Assembly (NCBI RefSeq): GCF_029633865.1 | Contig: NC_079216.1 | Coordinates: 68,611,667-68,675,666, forward strand | DNA from: Lampris incognitus | Taxonomy: Eukaryota; Chordata; Actinopteri; Lampriformes; Lampridae | DNA length: 64,000 nt | Reading direction: 5' to 3' | Part shown: one piece after another, positions 58,801 through 64,000 of the stretch | Layout of the letters: each line of letters opens with the position of its first letter | Numbering within the stretch: position 1 is the first letter of the stretch | The notes under the pieces: model-generated | The model's input: the letters and a program-made list of their open reading frames with translations, nothing else | Told to the model about the DNA's origin: nothing | Database searches by the model: none | Translations under genes and position numbers: made by a program

Positions 58801-60533
58801 TTTATCCAAATTAGGACTGGCTCATAAGGAAAGGGGGAGGGGGGGTGACAAAAACTAGCGTGGGTCATAGTGGGGCTTCAGGCTTACCAGTGACGGGCAA
58901 AATTTTACTGTACTGCTGATATGCAAATATGCCCACTCATGCCACGGTGATGGAAAGCCAAACCGGTGTATTTTTAGCTCTGCCAGGACCACATCTGACA
59001 CCATGCAAAACACTGAAGCACACCTACCTGTCATGGTGACGCTCCGCCTCCTGCAAAATAACACAACACAAAAACACATCATCTCATGGGAACACGCCAC
59101 ACACTAAAAACATTACTGTTCATCAAGAAAGAGCAGAGTCGGTGAGATGACTGACGTCCACACAGCTCTGAGCAAGATGGGCCTTTCTCCCTGACATCAA
59201 ATACAGGACACATTAATATAACGTGACTCCCCCCTCGCATAAGAGACTCTTACTGAAAAGTTGTCATTTCCTACCAAACACTTACACCACATTACTTGCA
59301 CTACGCCTCAAATCAAGGGATGTGCAGGCCTACGGCCAGCGACAACAACATCGCTTTCACACACGTTCGAGTTCGAATAGGCACTCAAGTGGTTGCCCGG
59401 ATTCAACAGCCTGCGCTGCGAGGGGAACGTCGCGGCTCTACTGAGAGGTGCACGGCTGAACAACGGGAGGCGATGAATGGACCTCCCCATTATCTTTTTT
59501 CCATTGCTCACTGACCCCTCCATCATTGGGTGAATGCTGACTGCAGTGCACAGGGGCCTGAGGAGGACCCTTCCCAGGACTCTTTAGGATGCGGGCTGCT
59601 CAGAGCTGTCAGTGCATGTAACTGCTGATTCATTTGCTGTCAAAAGCTTGCATTGTGGACAATCCCCGCAGGAGGCAAGGTAGAGCGAGGGAGAGGAGGC
59701 CGCACCCGAGGAAGAATGGGAATCTATGGATTGTTTCATGTAGATGGTCCTAATGGGCCGGGCTAGAACACATGGCATGTGGAACATGTGGTTGGTGGGC
59801 TTGGGCAGTAACTACCAAATCAAGTAAAATCCTGTCCTACATGAACATGAACTTCAATAAAAACCATAGAAATAAAACCCAGCAGAAGCTTGCTCACCTG
59901 ACTCTCACCATCAGAAAACTCGAACTCTTTGCAAACACGCTGGTGAGTGCTCGGAGAATCTTGTCTGATGCAACCAATGCCATTGTCAAACGTGTTAGAT
60001 CTACGTGATCTGGGCCTACGTAGGCACGAGGATGAACTGGAGCCATTATTGTGGACTTCTCCCTCGGAGAAGGACTCAGTGGCAAGTGGAGACTTGTGCC
60101 GGTGAAGTGGGGATAAAGGACTCATAGGGAATGATGTGCCAGGCTCTTCTTGTGTGCTCTCCATCTTGACAGAGTCCCGGATATCCATTTGAGGACGCCG
60201 AGTGCTCCTCATTCTTCTCAACGTGGGAGATGTGGAGATGCGACCAGGGGCCTGCCGATCAAACTGGAACAAAGGTGCGACCAAGCTGTCGGCATCCACC
60301 AGGGACGCGTGTTTAAGCTTGGAGTGTGTCCGTGACAAATCTATGTGCATTATGACCGGGCTGCTCGTCTGGGTCTCCTTACTCACAGCGGGGGCCCAGT
60401 CCGTTTGTGTCTCCACATCAGCCACACGTGTGGTGATGACTTCATTTTCTGGCCACTCAAAGTAACTCCAGTCTATGGTGCTGCCCACGTCCTGGTCTGT
60501 GCTGCTCAGAATAACTTGTTTCACTGTAGACAT
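32663..60533 (-). CDS. PLEKHG7: PLEKHG7-like RhoGEF with DH and PH domains
   Basis: This family exchanges GDP for GTP on Rho GTPases through the DH domain; the PH domain supports membrane or GTPase contact. Coding exons, 5' to 3': 60533-59898, two uncertain small exons (59050-59028, 55546-55506), 55140-55045, 52757-52608, 52390-52295, 48364-48263, 44020-43907, 43490-43316, 36240-36125, 35738-35651, 34251-34172, 34013-33860, 33672-33575 and 32773-32663. From 55140 onward all phases join, giving 459 residues after the Ser-rich ~212-residue N-terminal exon. DH signatures are KRQEAIWELFSSECVYFL and LLVAPLQRLTRYPLLL; PH signatures are LIDVYVFLFDEFLLLTK and NRYQQCIAAF. PLEKHG5 is the nearest alternative. 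The convergent position beside EEA1 favours PLEKHG7. About 28 kb of gene encodes ~690 residues because introns are filled with minisatellites. Confidence 0.85.
32774..33574 (-). other. PLEKHG7 intron, no recognisable feature
   Basis: Includes a poly-C/G stretch near 32789-32798 (plus-strand G run) and a short direct repeat ggacatcatccagatgggag near 33322-33366. Nothing else is supported. Confidence 0.5.
33575..33672 (-). CDS. PLEKHG7: PLEKHG7 PH-domain exon (phase 1 to 0)
   Basis: Acceptor TTGCTTCCAG, donor AAG|GTATGT. Encodes SGLPHSFILMHQNRYQQCIA onward to QAPSESAK, the last strand and C-terminal helix region of the PH domain. Confidence 0.88.
33860..34013 (-). CDS. PLEKHG7: PLEKHG7 PH-domain exon (phase 0 to 1)
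   Basis: Acceptor CGTCCTGTAG, donor A|GTAGGT. Encodes RSIGPEQNPLRSPQNMELDQ onward, then FTVMDQPVSLDRLQLKNIDQ, the middle strands of the PH domain with an inserted loop. Confidence 0.88.
34172..34251 (-). CDS. PLEKHG7: PLEKHG7 PH-domain exon (phase 1 to 0)
   Basis: Acceptor TGCCACCAG, donor AAG|GTACAG. Encodes NTKLIDVYVFLFDEFLLLTK then MKRSKK, the core beta strands of the PH domain. Confidence 0.9.
34708..34827 (+). repeat. 20-bp tandem array seeded by a palindrome
   Basis: Six copies of gtgacaaggcgactccttcc. The first copy pairs with ggaaggagtcgccttgtcac at 34684-34703 across a 4-base loop, making a perfect 20-bp-arm hairpin next to the array. Confidence 0.93.
34852..34879 (+). repeat. (CA)n microsatellite
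   Basis: About 13 CA units inside the family B SINE copy. Confidence 0.9.
35128..35370 (+). repeat. SINE family C, 5'-truncated copy
   Basis: The body and tail (gtgtgggtttcctccggggg, gtgatggactggcggtgtgt, ataagcggcttggataatgg) are present without the tRNA head. Confidence 0.65.
35451..35474 (+). other. G-quadruplex-type G-run cluster
   Basis: Four G runs of at least four separated by single T bases on the plus strand, antisense to PLEKHG7, in an intron. Confidence 0.7.
35651..35738 (-). CDS. PLEKHG7: PLEKHG7 PH-start exon (phase 0 to 1)
   Basis: Acceptor TTCATGTTCAG, donor G|GTTGGT. Encodes NLKHLLKAVTLENLISHRSL then LQEGRLVLA. The EGRLVL strand starts the PH domain. Confidence 0.88.
36125..36240 (-). 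CDS. PLEKHG7: PLEKHG7 DH-PH linker exon (phase 1 to 0)
   Basis: Acceptor TGTGTGTGCAG, donor GAG|GTTTGT. Encodes DLEGKVKWLDNYQKVKQLRD then ALVWLPVWERDKRAFIPE, the linker helix after the DH domain, strongly like the PLEKHG5/G7 group. Confidence 0.9.
36398..38755 (+). repeat. SINE family A copy with a 2-kb internal expansion
   Basis: Head and body (ccggttcgaatccccgtgtt, gatcctcccacgtgctacgt, ctcctcactgtcaggtgaaa) at 36398-36750. The half-repeat segment is then expanded to 38695, and the normal SINE end (gtggggtaattggttgggta, ggggagaaaaaagg) follows at 38696-38755. An intact SINE therefore brackets the array on both sides. Confidence 0.88.
36752..38695 (+). repeat. 33-bp minisatellite inside SINE A, about 59 copies
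   Basis: The unit is ggtggagcagagaccggggc plus ggctcggaagagt, with few point variants (acagggg, acaaggg, acggggc; gag/gtg junction). A period divisible by 3 leaves several frames open on both strands for more than 600 codons. These are artefacts, with no domain, start context or splice support. Confidence 0.96.
38857..41315 (+). repeat. 12/24-bp minisatellite, about 200 12-mers
   Basis: The units cctgaagtaaca and cctgaagtaata alternate, with the variants cccgaagaaaca and aactaaagtaac. Longer blocks recur: the marker aagcaataactaaag is at 39551, 40294 and 40921, so higher-order duplications of about 743 and 627 bp are present. The array fills a PLEKHG7 intron 100 bp after the SINE A expansion. 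Long ORFs on both strands are periodicity artefacts. Confidence 0.95.
41316..42439 (-). other. PLEKHG7 intron, no gene; C-run cluster
   Basis: Contains C runs of 4-7 at about 41559-41588, which give a G-quadruplex-type motif on the PLEKHG7 sense strand, and a triplicated tgctgcacggc near 41731. Otherwise nothing is recognised. Confidence 0.5.
42440..43295 (+). repeat. SINE family A copy with 34-bp internal expansion
   Basis: Head (ccgggtagcgtgggggtcta, gttcgaatccccgtgttacc) and body as in other copies; array at 42745-43245; SINE end (gtaattggccaagcacagtt, ggggagaaaaaggg) at 43246-43290. It ends about 20 bp from the PLEKHG7 exon donor at 43314. Confidence 0.87.
42745..43245 (+). repeat. 34-bp minisatellite inside SINE A, about 14 copies
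   Basis: The unit is gagcagtgaccgggacggat plus cagcagagggggtg. It comes from the same half-repeat as the 33-bp array at 36.75 kb, but with a different junction and length, so the two arrays arose separately. Confidence 0.94.
43316..43490 (-). CDS. PLEKHG7: PLEKHG7 DH-domain exon (phase 0 to 1)
   Basis: Acceptor CCATCGCTCAG, donor T|GTGAGT. Encodes WCERNEQCRRLQLRDLLVAP then LQRLTRYPLLLRNIRKR onward. LQRLTRYPLLL is the most conserved DH helix and forms part of the GTPase contact surface. Confidence 0.95.
43907..44020 (-). CDS. PLEKHG7: PLEKHG7 DH-domain exon (38 codons)
   Basis: Phase 0 to 0, acceptor GTCTGTTTGCAG, donor AAG|GTATGG. Encodes AFGDSICQCLQKYCLNYSTA then LVYLDSLKHRQDFGSYVK, a DH helix (YCLNYS-A-YL). 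The 33-bp array starts right at the acceptor, and its unit contains the same polypyrimidine stretch. Confidence 0.92.
44023..46075 (+). repeat. 33-bp minisatellite abutting a splice acceptor, about 62 copies
   Basis: The unit is ggaacagacagcagactgat plus agtccacacacag. On the PLEKHG7 strand it contains TGCTGTCTGTTCCC, matching the acceptor tract TGCTGTCTGTTTGCAG of the exon at 44020. There is no unique sequence between exon and array. Copies differ mainly at cacacaGgg/cacatGggg/cacacGggg and cagaca/cagaga. Confidence 0.96.
46076..47195 (+). repeat. 45-bp minisatellite, about 25 copies
   Basis: The unit is gattaaaatgaatcagtgta plus tacctcagtgtatacctcagtata (shown split). The first ~300 bp are irregular, the rest near-perfect. 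It directly follows the 33-bp array without spacer. Confidence 0.95.
47385..47818 (-). repeat. SINE family A, inverted copy
   Basis: Tail near 47390, tagtgaaactcctcactgtc-type text in reverse, head with gatttgaaccggcgatcccc and ggtaggctactgaatagact near 47750-47800. Its half-repeat is not expanded; it may have lost one half. Confidence 0.8.
47819..48262 (-). other. PLEKHG7 intron, no recognisable feature
   Basis: Unique-looking intron. Open frames on both strands are short and of chance type. Confidence 0.5.
48263..48364 (-). CDS. PLEKHG7: PLEKHG7 DH-domain exon with probable GC donor (34 codons)
   Basis: Acceptor TTGTGTTTAG. Encodes VSFAFLNNLLRVIKGTLDSP then AEDGGPPLLELLSK. To join the next exon in phase 0 the donor must be AAG|GCAAGG (GC at 48262-48261). 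The GT five bases further on would leave phase 2 and misread the DH helix. Confidence 0.85.
48436..51680 (+). repeat. 60-bp satellite, about 54 copies, exactly in register
   Basis: The unit is atgagtgtagaggcgacaga, aaccatgctacatgtgaagc, tgcagcctagttactccatg. Essentially no indels occur over 3.2 kb. Variation is limited to a few sites (agaggcg/agcagca, cctag/ccaag, ccatg/ccctg). It fills the intron between the exons at 48364 and 52295. Open frames of 20-residue repeats are artefacts. Confidence 0.97.
51681..52294 (-). other. PLEKHG7 intron, short TTTAAATATGCG repeat
   Basis: Mostly unique. Near 52216-52277 a 12-bp unit gtttaaatatgc repeats four to five times close to the exon donor. No gene. 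Confidence 0.55.
52295..52390 (-). CDS. PLEKHG7: PLEKHG7 DH-domain exon (32 codons)
   Basis: Phase 0 to 0, acceptor GTGGCACTCAG, donor ATG|GTGAGG. Encodes VFLTTLSNLQTRNCLCDVES then WRLFANLGELCM. The W-LFANL-EL text is typical of the PLEKHG5/G7 DH domain. Confidence 0.92.
52608..52757 (-). CDS. PLEKHG7: PLEKHG7 DH-domain start exon (50 codons)
   Basis: Phase 0 to 0, acceptor CTCATCCCAG, donor GAG|GTGACT. Encodes DCSVVEFLGDRSSHLNPGSD then HYKRQEAIWELFSSECVYFL and DQIMVLKE. The QEAIWELF-SE--YL stretch is DH conserved region 1, with the catalytic Glu. Confidence 0.94.
52758..53189 (-). other. PLEKHG7 intron, LINE-tail-like AT-rich sequence
   Basis: A tatatagtgcttttttaggc motif near 52967 suggests a LINE 3' tail. 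Nothing else is recognised. Confidence 0.4.
53190..54965 (+). repeat. Compound GTAATG / GAGACGTTACT minisatellite
   Basis: Units such as taatgagacgttactgtaat with variable numbers of gtaat and gtcat pentamers. Blocks recur: acgtaatgagacgttactgt is at 53401 and 53803 (402 bp apart). It fills the PLEKHG7 intron between the exons at 52757 and 55045 and ends ~80 bp from the latter. Confidence 0.93.
55045..55140 (-). CDS. PLEKHG7: PLEKHG7 exon upstream of DH (32 codons)
   Basis: Phase 0 to 0, acceptor CACTGCTTAG, donor AAG|GTGAGA. Encodes TKTKTPNHTDIEKYLSASQI then QDWRNSDLQKYK, a helical lead-in to the DH domain. Confidence 0.82.
55506..55546 (-). CDS. PLEKHG7: Candidate small PLEKHG7 exon (41 bp)
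   Basis: Acceptor TTTCAACAG, donor ACG|GTAGGT. If entered in phase 1 it encodes TKKPKWPFLRRST and leaves phase 0, fitting the next exon. The other two frames hit stops. The exon that would hand over phase 1 was not found, so this call is provisional. Confidence 0.5.
56566..56745 (-). mobile_element. Small inverted-repeat element, unexpanded relative of the 35-bp satellite element
   Basis: Inverted arms atcaaagagggttgaatcag plus ttcatctggac at about 56598-56628 and their complement at 56708-56740. Inside are tttattgacag and catttcatcactcaactgaa, followed by its inverse gttgtgatgaaac. The flank gatgcatgctcaataatcca (56567-56585) matches, inverted, the right flank of the satellite locus at 24370-24400. 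Confidence 0.65.
57733..58078 (-). repeat. SINE family C, inverted full copy
   Basis: Tail near 57740 (ttaacaactgttattaatcc), body with tgcaggtctttttgatggtg and gtcaactccacacaggg, head with caacagcgctaaccactggg and ccaccgtgccgcc at 58050-58078. Confidence 0.78.
58079..59027 (-). other. PLEKHG7 intron, no recognisable feature
   Basis: Unique-looking intron. No gene or repeat family recognised. Confidence 0.45.
59028..59050 (-). CDS. PLEKHG7: Candidate 23-bp PLEKHG7 microexon
   Basis: Acceptor TTATTTTGCAG, donor CAG|GTAGGT, both good. Read in phase 0 it gives EAERHHD plus two bases. Its exit phase (2) does not match the 41-bp candidate (needs 1), so either another small exon is missing or this one is not used. 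Confidence 0.3.
59051..59897 (-). other. PLEKHG7 intron, no recognisable feature
   Basis: Unique-looking intron following the first coding exon donor. Confidence 0.45.
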
Positions 60534-60539
60534 GTTGGC
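59898..60539 (-). CDS. PLEKHG7: PLEKHG7 first coding exon (212 codons)
   Basis: Acceptor GCATTTCAG at 60540; Met at 60533-60531, six bases into the exon; donor CAG|GTGAGC. Encodes MSTVKQVILSSTDQDVGSTI onward, a Ser/Arg-rich segment likely to be disordered, with basic-Ser stretches such as SPTLRRMRSTRRPQM and CLRRPRSRRSNTFDNG (possible phosphorylation sites). Such N-terminal regions in PLEKHG proteins are often regulatory. Assignment to PLEKHG7 rests on strand, phase and position; no domain is visible. Confidence 0.75.
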
Positions 60540-60784
60540 CTGAAATGCATCGTAGTGTGTCAGAGATCAGACATGTGTGGTCTCAGCATCCCGTCTCGTC
60601 TGTGGGCCGAGTTAAAGCCAGACGACAGTCCCGTTGCATTCCACACTTCCACACCAGTCAGCTCTGCGGCTCCTGGGAAAAATACCAACACAACATCAGC
60701 AGCTGGTCATAAATGAGTGAACGGACTGCACAAGGCAGTCTGGGCATTTACTCTGCTCAAATCTTCGGAAAAAATTAGTTTGCA
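60540..60784 (-). other. PLEKHG7 5' intron, possible extra leader exon
   Basis: A TATTTTTCCCAG acceptor-like site on the minus strand near 60675 could define an extended leader exon. Otherwise unremarkable. Confidence 0.35.
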
Positions 60785-62050
60785 CAGGTTTGGAACCCTA
60801 CAGATTTATGTTTGGAACCCTACAGATTTGTGTTTGGAACCCTACAGATTTATGTTTGGAACCCTACAGATTTATGTTTGGAACCCTACAGATTTGTGTT
60901 TGGAAGCCTACAGATTTATGTTTGGAACCCTACAGATTTATGTTTGGAACCCTACAGATTTGTGTTTGGAACCCTACAGATTTGTGTTTGGAACACTACA
61001 GATTTATGTTTTAAACCCTACAGATTTCTGTTTGGAACCCTACAGATTTCTGTTTGGAACCCTACAGAGTTATGTTTTAAACCCTACAGATTTATGTTTG
61101 GAACCCTACAGATTTGTGTTTGGAACCCTACAGATTTGTGTTTGGAACCCTACAGATTTATGTTTGGAACCCTACAGATTTCTGTTTTAAACCCTACAGA
61201 TTTCTGTTTGGAACCCTACAGATTTATGTTTTAAACCCTACAGATTTATGTTTTAAACCCTACAGATTTATGTTTGGAACCCTACAGATTTATGTTTGGA
61301 ACCCTACAGATTTATGTTTGGAACCCTACAGATTTATGTTTTAAACCCTACAGATTTCTGTTTGGAACCCTACAGATTTCTGTTTGGAACCCTACAGATT
61401 TGTGTTTGGAACCCTACAGACTTCTGTTTGGAACCCTACAGATTTCTGTTTGGAACCCTACAGATTTGTGTTTGGAACCCTACAGATTTATGTTTGAAAC
61501 CCTACAGATTTATGTCTTAAACCCTACAGATTTATGTTTGGAACCCTACAGATTTCTGTTTGGAACCCTACAGATTTATGTTTGGAACCCTACAGATTTG
61601 TGTTTGGAACCCTACAGACTTCTGTTTGGAACCCTACAGATTTGTGTTTGGAACCCTACAGATTTATGTTTTAAACCCTACAGATTTATGTTTGGAACCC
61701 TCCAGATTTATTTTCTAAACCCTACAGATTTATGTTTGGAACCCTACAGATTTATGTTTTAAACCCTACAGATTTATGTTTTAAACCCTACAGATTTATG
61801 TTTGGAACCCTACAGATTTATGTTTTAAACCCTACAGATTTCTGTTTGGAACCCTACAGATTTCTGTTTGGAACCCTACAGATTTATGTTTTAAACCCTA
61901 CAGATTTCTGTTTGGAACCCTACAGATTTCTGTTTGGAACCCTACAGATTTATGTTTTAAACCCTACAGATTTCTGTTTGGAACCCTACATATTTCTGTT
62001 TGGAACCCTACAGATTTATGTTTTAAACCCTACAGATTTATGTGTTTGGA
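60785..62050 (+). repeat. 22-bp minisatellite, about 57 copies
   Basis: The unit is tttggaaccctacagattta plus tg, with a tttaaaccc variant and an a/g/c choice in ttt(a/g/c)tg. Period 22 gives ORFs in rotating frames; none is credible. It lies in the PLEKHG7 5' intron. Confidence 0.96.
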
Positions 62051-62257
62051 GTCAGTGGCGTGCTCAGTCCTCTCCGTAGTTAAGTAATATATTTTTGTTG
62101 GGTGCCCTTTGGTCCAAGGTTAGTAGTTTCAGATGAGAAAAAGAGAACAAATCTCTCTGACCAAGGCACTCCGTGTAATTAAAAGGTCTTTATTGGAACT
62201 TGGACATATCCAAAAAGGACCTAAAAATGCCCACGCGTAGCGGCTCGGGCCTTCTTC
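62051..62257 (+). repeat. Insertion splitting the 22-bp array (unknown repeat)
   Basis: A ~200-bp piece with ggtctttattggaacttgga and cacgcgtagcggctcgggcc that interrupts the array; array units resume at 62258-62320. The motif cgtagcggctc-ggccttcttcag is familiar from fish repeats but I cannot name the family. Confidence 0.5.
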
Positions 62258-62322
62258 AGATTTATGTTTTAAACCCTACAGATTTATTTTTTAAACCCTA
62301 CAGATTTGTGTTTGGAACCCTC
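62258..62322 (+). repeat. 22-bp array, distal fragment
   Basis: About three units (agatttatgttttaaaccct and relatives) beyond the insertion. Confidence 0.85.
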
Positions 62323-62750
62323 AGCGGTAGGGGAAGTGCTCAACAAATAAGGAGCAACATAATCCAGTGAGGCAAGTACATTCTTTATGAGGCAGTACAA
62401 GCCTGTTTCAGCACTCATCAGCTGTCCATCATATATAATATGATGATGATAATAATAATAATCATCATATATAAATAAACAGCTAATAATGATATATATT
62501 GTAGCGAATTCGGGAGGCAACCACAGGAACTGCCGCGGCCAGGACGCGGACCCGTATCACCCGCACTGCGGGAGACATCGCCGACCGCTCGACTAAAGGG
62601 TCAGACCCGTCGGCCAGCGGCCAACGTGTCTACTTATCCACGCACGTTACAGTACATAATCATGTAAATACTGTGATACTGTGAACCTGGGGCAAAACAG
62701 AGTCATCGCACAGGACACATGGTGCACCTGATCTACTTTCTCAGAACCCC
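62323..62750 (-). other. PLEKHG7 5' intron, AT-rich then GC-rich
   Basis: An (ATA/ATG)-rich stretch near 62430-62500, then GC-rich sequence. No gene recognised. Confidence 0.4.
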
Positions 62751-63125
62751 CCCCCCCCCCGTGTTAGTAAGACTGACTCCAAGTCAGTCTGACCTCCGTG
62801 TTAGTGACACTGACTCCGGGTCAGTCTGAACCCCGTGTTAGGGAGACCCCTGTGTTAGGGAGACTGACTCAGGTCAGTCTGACCCCCATGTTAGGGAGAC
62901 CCCCGTGTTAGGGAGACCCCCGTGTTAGGGAGACTGACTCAGGTCAGTCTGACCCCCGTGTTAGGGAGACCCCCGTGTTAGGGAGCCTGGCTCTGGGTCA
63001 GTTGACCCCCGTGTTAGGGAGACCCCCGTGTTAGGGAGCCTGGCTCCGGGTCAGTTGACCCCCGTGTTAGCGAGACCCCCGTGTTAGGGAGACCCCCGTG
63101 TTAGGGAGCCTGGCTCTAGGTTAGT
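62750..63125 (+). repeat. ~17-bp minisatellite (CCCCCGTGTTAGGGAGA)
   Basis: Preceded by a poly-C run (62748-62761). Units gggagacccccgtgtta alternate with longer gactgactcaggtcagtctg blocks; about 15-20 partial copies. Confidence 0.88.
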
Positions 63126-63149
63126 GTGACAAACTTATCGACAAACGCG

Positions 63150-63670
63150 AACCCGTGTCCGACACAGAAACCGGAACCAGCTGGACGGGTTGGTCCGTTT
63201 TGCTGTAGCGCAAAGCCCGCGTGCAGGCTCCGCCCGGCCCAGAGGCAGCGAGGTGACAGAGGACACACGCTCCCAAGCGTTCGTATGAACGCCGCTCATT
63301 TACACGTTAACGTCACCGATAGCAGGTCGACGCGCTTCTTAACAGCGGCCTCATTAATTAAGCAACGTTTAATTTACGCTTTACTTACCAGCGCGCGCCG
63401 ACCCTGCTGCTCTACAGCCCGCGAGGGACCGCCGCCGTCAAGCGGCAGCGTGTTTCCGCCGGTTCGATGCCGAAGGACAAAACCAAACAAAACTGGAGCA
63501 AGTCCCGGCAACAAGACTGGCAGACTGCCTAACGGGTCCAAGCTCAGCCCGGAACCTGGTGGAGCTGGCAGCAGGCTGAACACAGCTCGGAGTACTGGAC
63601 GGAACCCGGAACGCCGGTTTGGTGCCTCTCTCTCACCATTGTTTGGGGTTGGGTTAAAGGTGCGCTGTTG
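63150..63670 (-). promoter_or_regulatory. PLEKHG7: CpG-rich putative PLEKHG7 promoter and first exon
   Basis: CpG density rises sharply here (cgcgcgccgaccc, ccgccgccgtcaagcggcag) and a GC-box-like ctccgcccggccc is present. On the minus strand a strong donor CTG|GTAAGT at 63389/63388 would end a first exon running from about 63670. This fits the 5' end of PLEKHG7. The start site is not determined; no TATA box seen. Confidence 0.5.
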
Positions 63671-63679
63671 CACGAGCCC

Positions 63680-63722
63680 CCCCCCTCTCTCTCTCGCTCT
63701 CGCTCCCGCTCTCTCGCTCTCC

Positions 63723-63766
<44 letters not shown>

Positions 63767-63827
63767 CTCCCTCTCTCGCTCTCTCTCTCTCGCTCTCTCT
63801 CTCCCTCTCTCGCTCTCCCTCTCTCGC

Positions 63828-63861
<34 letters not shown>

Positions 63862-63862
63862 C

Positions 63863-63908
<46 letters not shown>

Positions 63909-63932
63909 CTCTCTCTCCCTCTCTCGCTCTCC

Positions 63933-63965
<33 letters not shown>

Positions 63966-64000
63966 CCTCTCTCTCTCTCCCTCTCTCGCTCTCTCTCTCT
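63680..64000 (+). repeat. (CT)n tract with CTCG/CCCT interruptions
   Basis: More than 300 bp of near-pure CT dinucleotides to the window end, i.e. a GAGA tract on the PLEKHG7 strand just upstream of its putative first exon. Confidence 0.95.

Overview
This is nuclear DNA from a vertebrate, almost certainly a teleost fish. It holds intron-split genes with GT-AG splice sites, a BEL/Pao LTR retrotransposon, Tc1/mariner, RTE and Rex1/L2-type LINE fragments, and tRNA-headed SINEs of types common in fish. I cannot name the species. No bacterial or phage gene, operon or CRISPR array is present.

Two host genes lie tail to tail. On the + strand, 19 exons between 5207 and 27143 encode the C-terminal ~1,106 residues of EEA1 (early endosome antigen 1): a continuous coiled coil followed by the terminal FYVE zinc finger. 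The N-terminal exons lie left of the window. On the - strand, exons between 60539 and 32663 encode a Rho guanine-nucleotide exchange factor that I call PLEKHG7, from its DH-PH order and its convergent position beside EEA1, which matches my memory of human 12q22. A CpG-rich putative first exon/promoter lies at about 63.2-63.67 kb, next to a (CT)n tract that runs to the window end.

Layout: 1-5.0 kb, a decayed antisense BEL/Pao element in an EEA1 intron; 5.2-27.1 kb, EEA1 exons with introns carrying SINEs, a TTAA-flanked MITE with a nested LINE fragment, a 42-bp minisatellite running into a deleted RTE LINE, a Tc1 element, and a 3.1-kb 35-bp satellite inside an inverted-repeat element; 27.1-32.6 kb, the EEA1 3' UTR and intergenic DNA with a 2-kb 19/20-bp minisatellite; 32.6-60.5 kb, PLEKHG7, whose larger introns are filled by separate minisatellites with periods 20, 33, 12, 34, 33, 45, 60 and ~21-26 bp; 60.5-64 kb, its 5' intron with 22-bp and ~17-bp arrays, then the promoter region.

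Tandem repeats make up roughly 22 kb (about a third) of the window. The most notable signals concern where these satellites come from. Two arrays grew from the same internal half-repeat of one SINE family, and another grew inside a second SINE family. One grew inside an inverted-repeat element that has an unexpanded relative 32 kb away. One directly abuts, and shares the polypyrimidine tract of, a PLEKHG7 splice acceptor, and it stays open in the exon's reading frame for about 2 kb. Most long ORFs in the window are by-products of arrays whose period is a multiple of three and are not proposed as genes.
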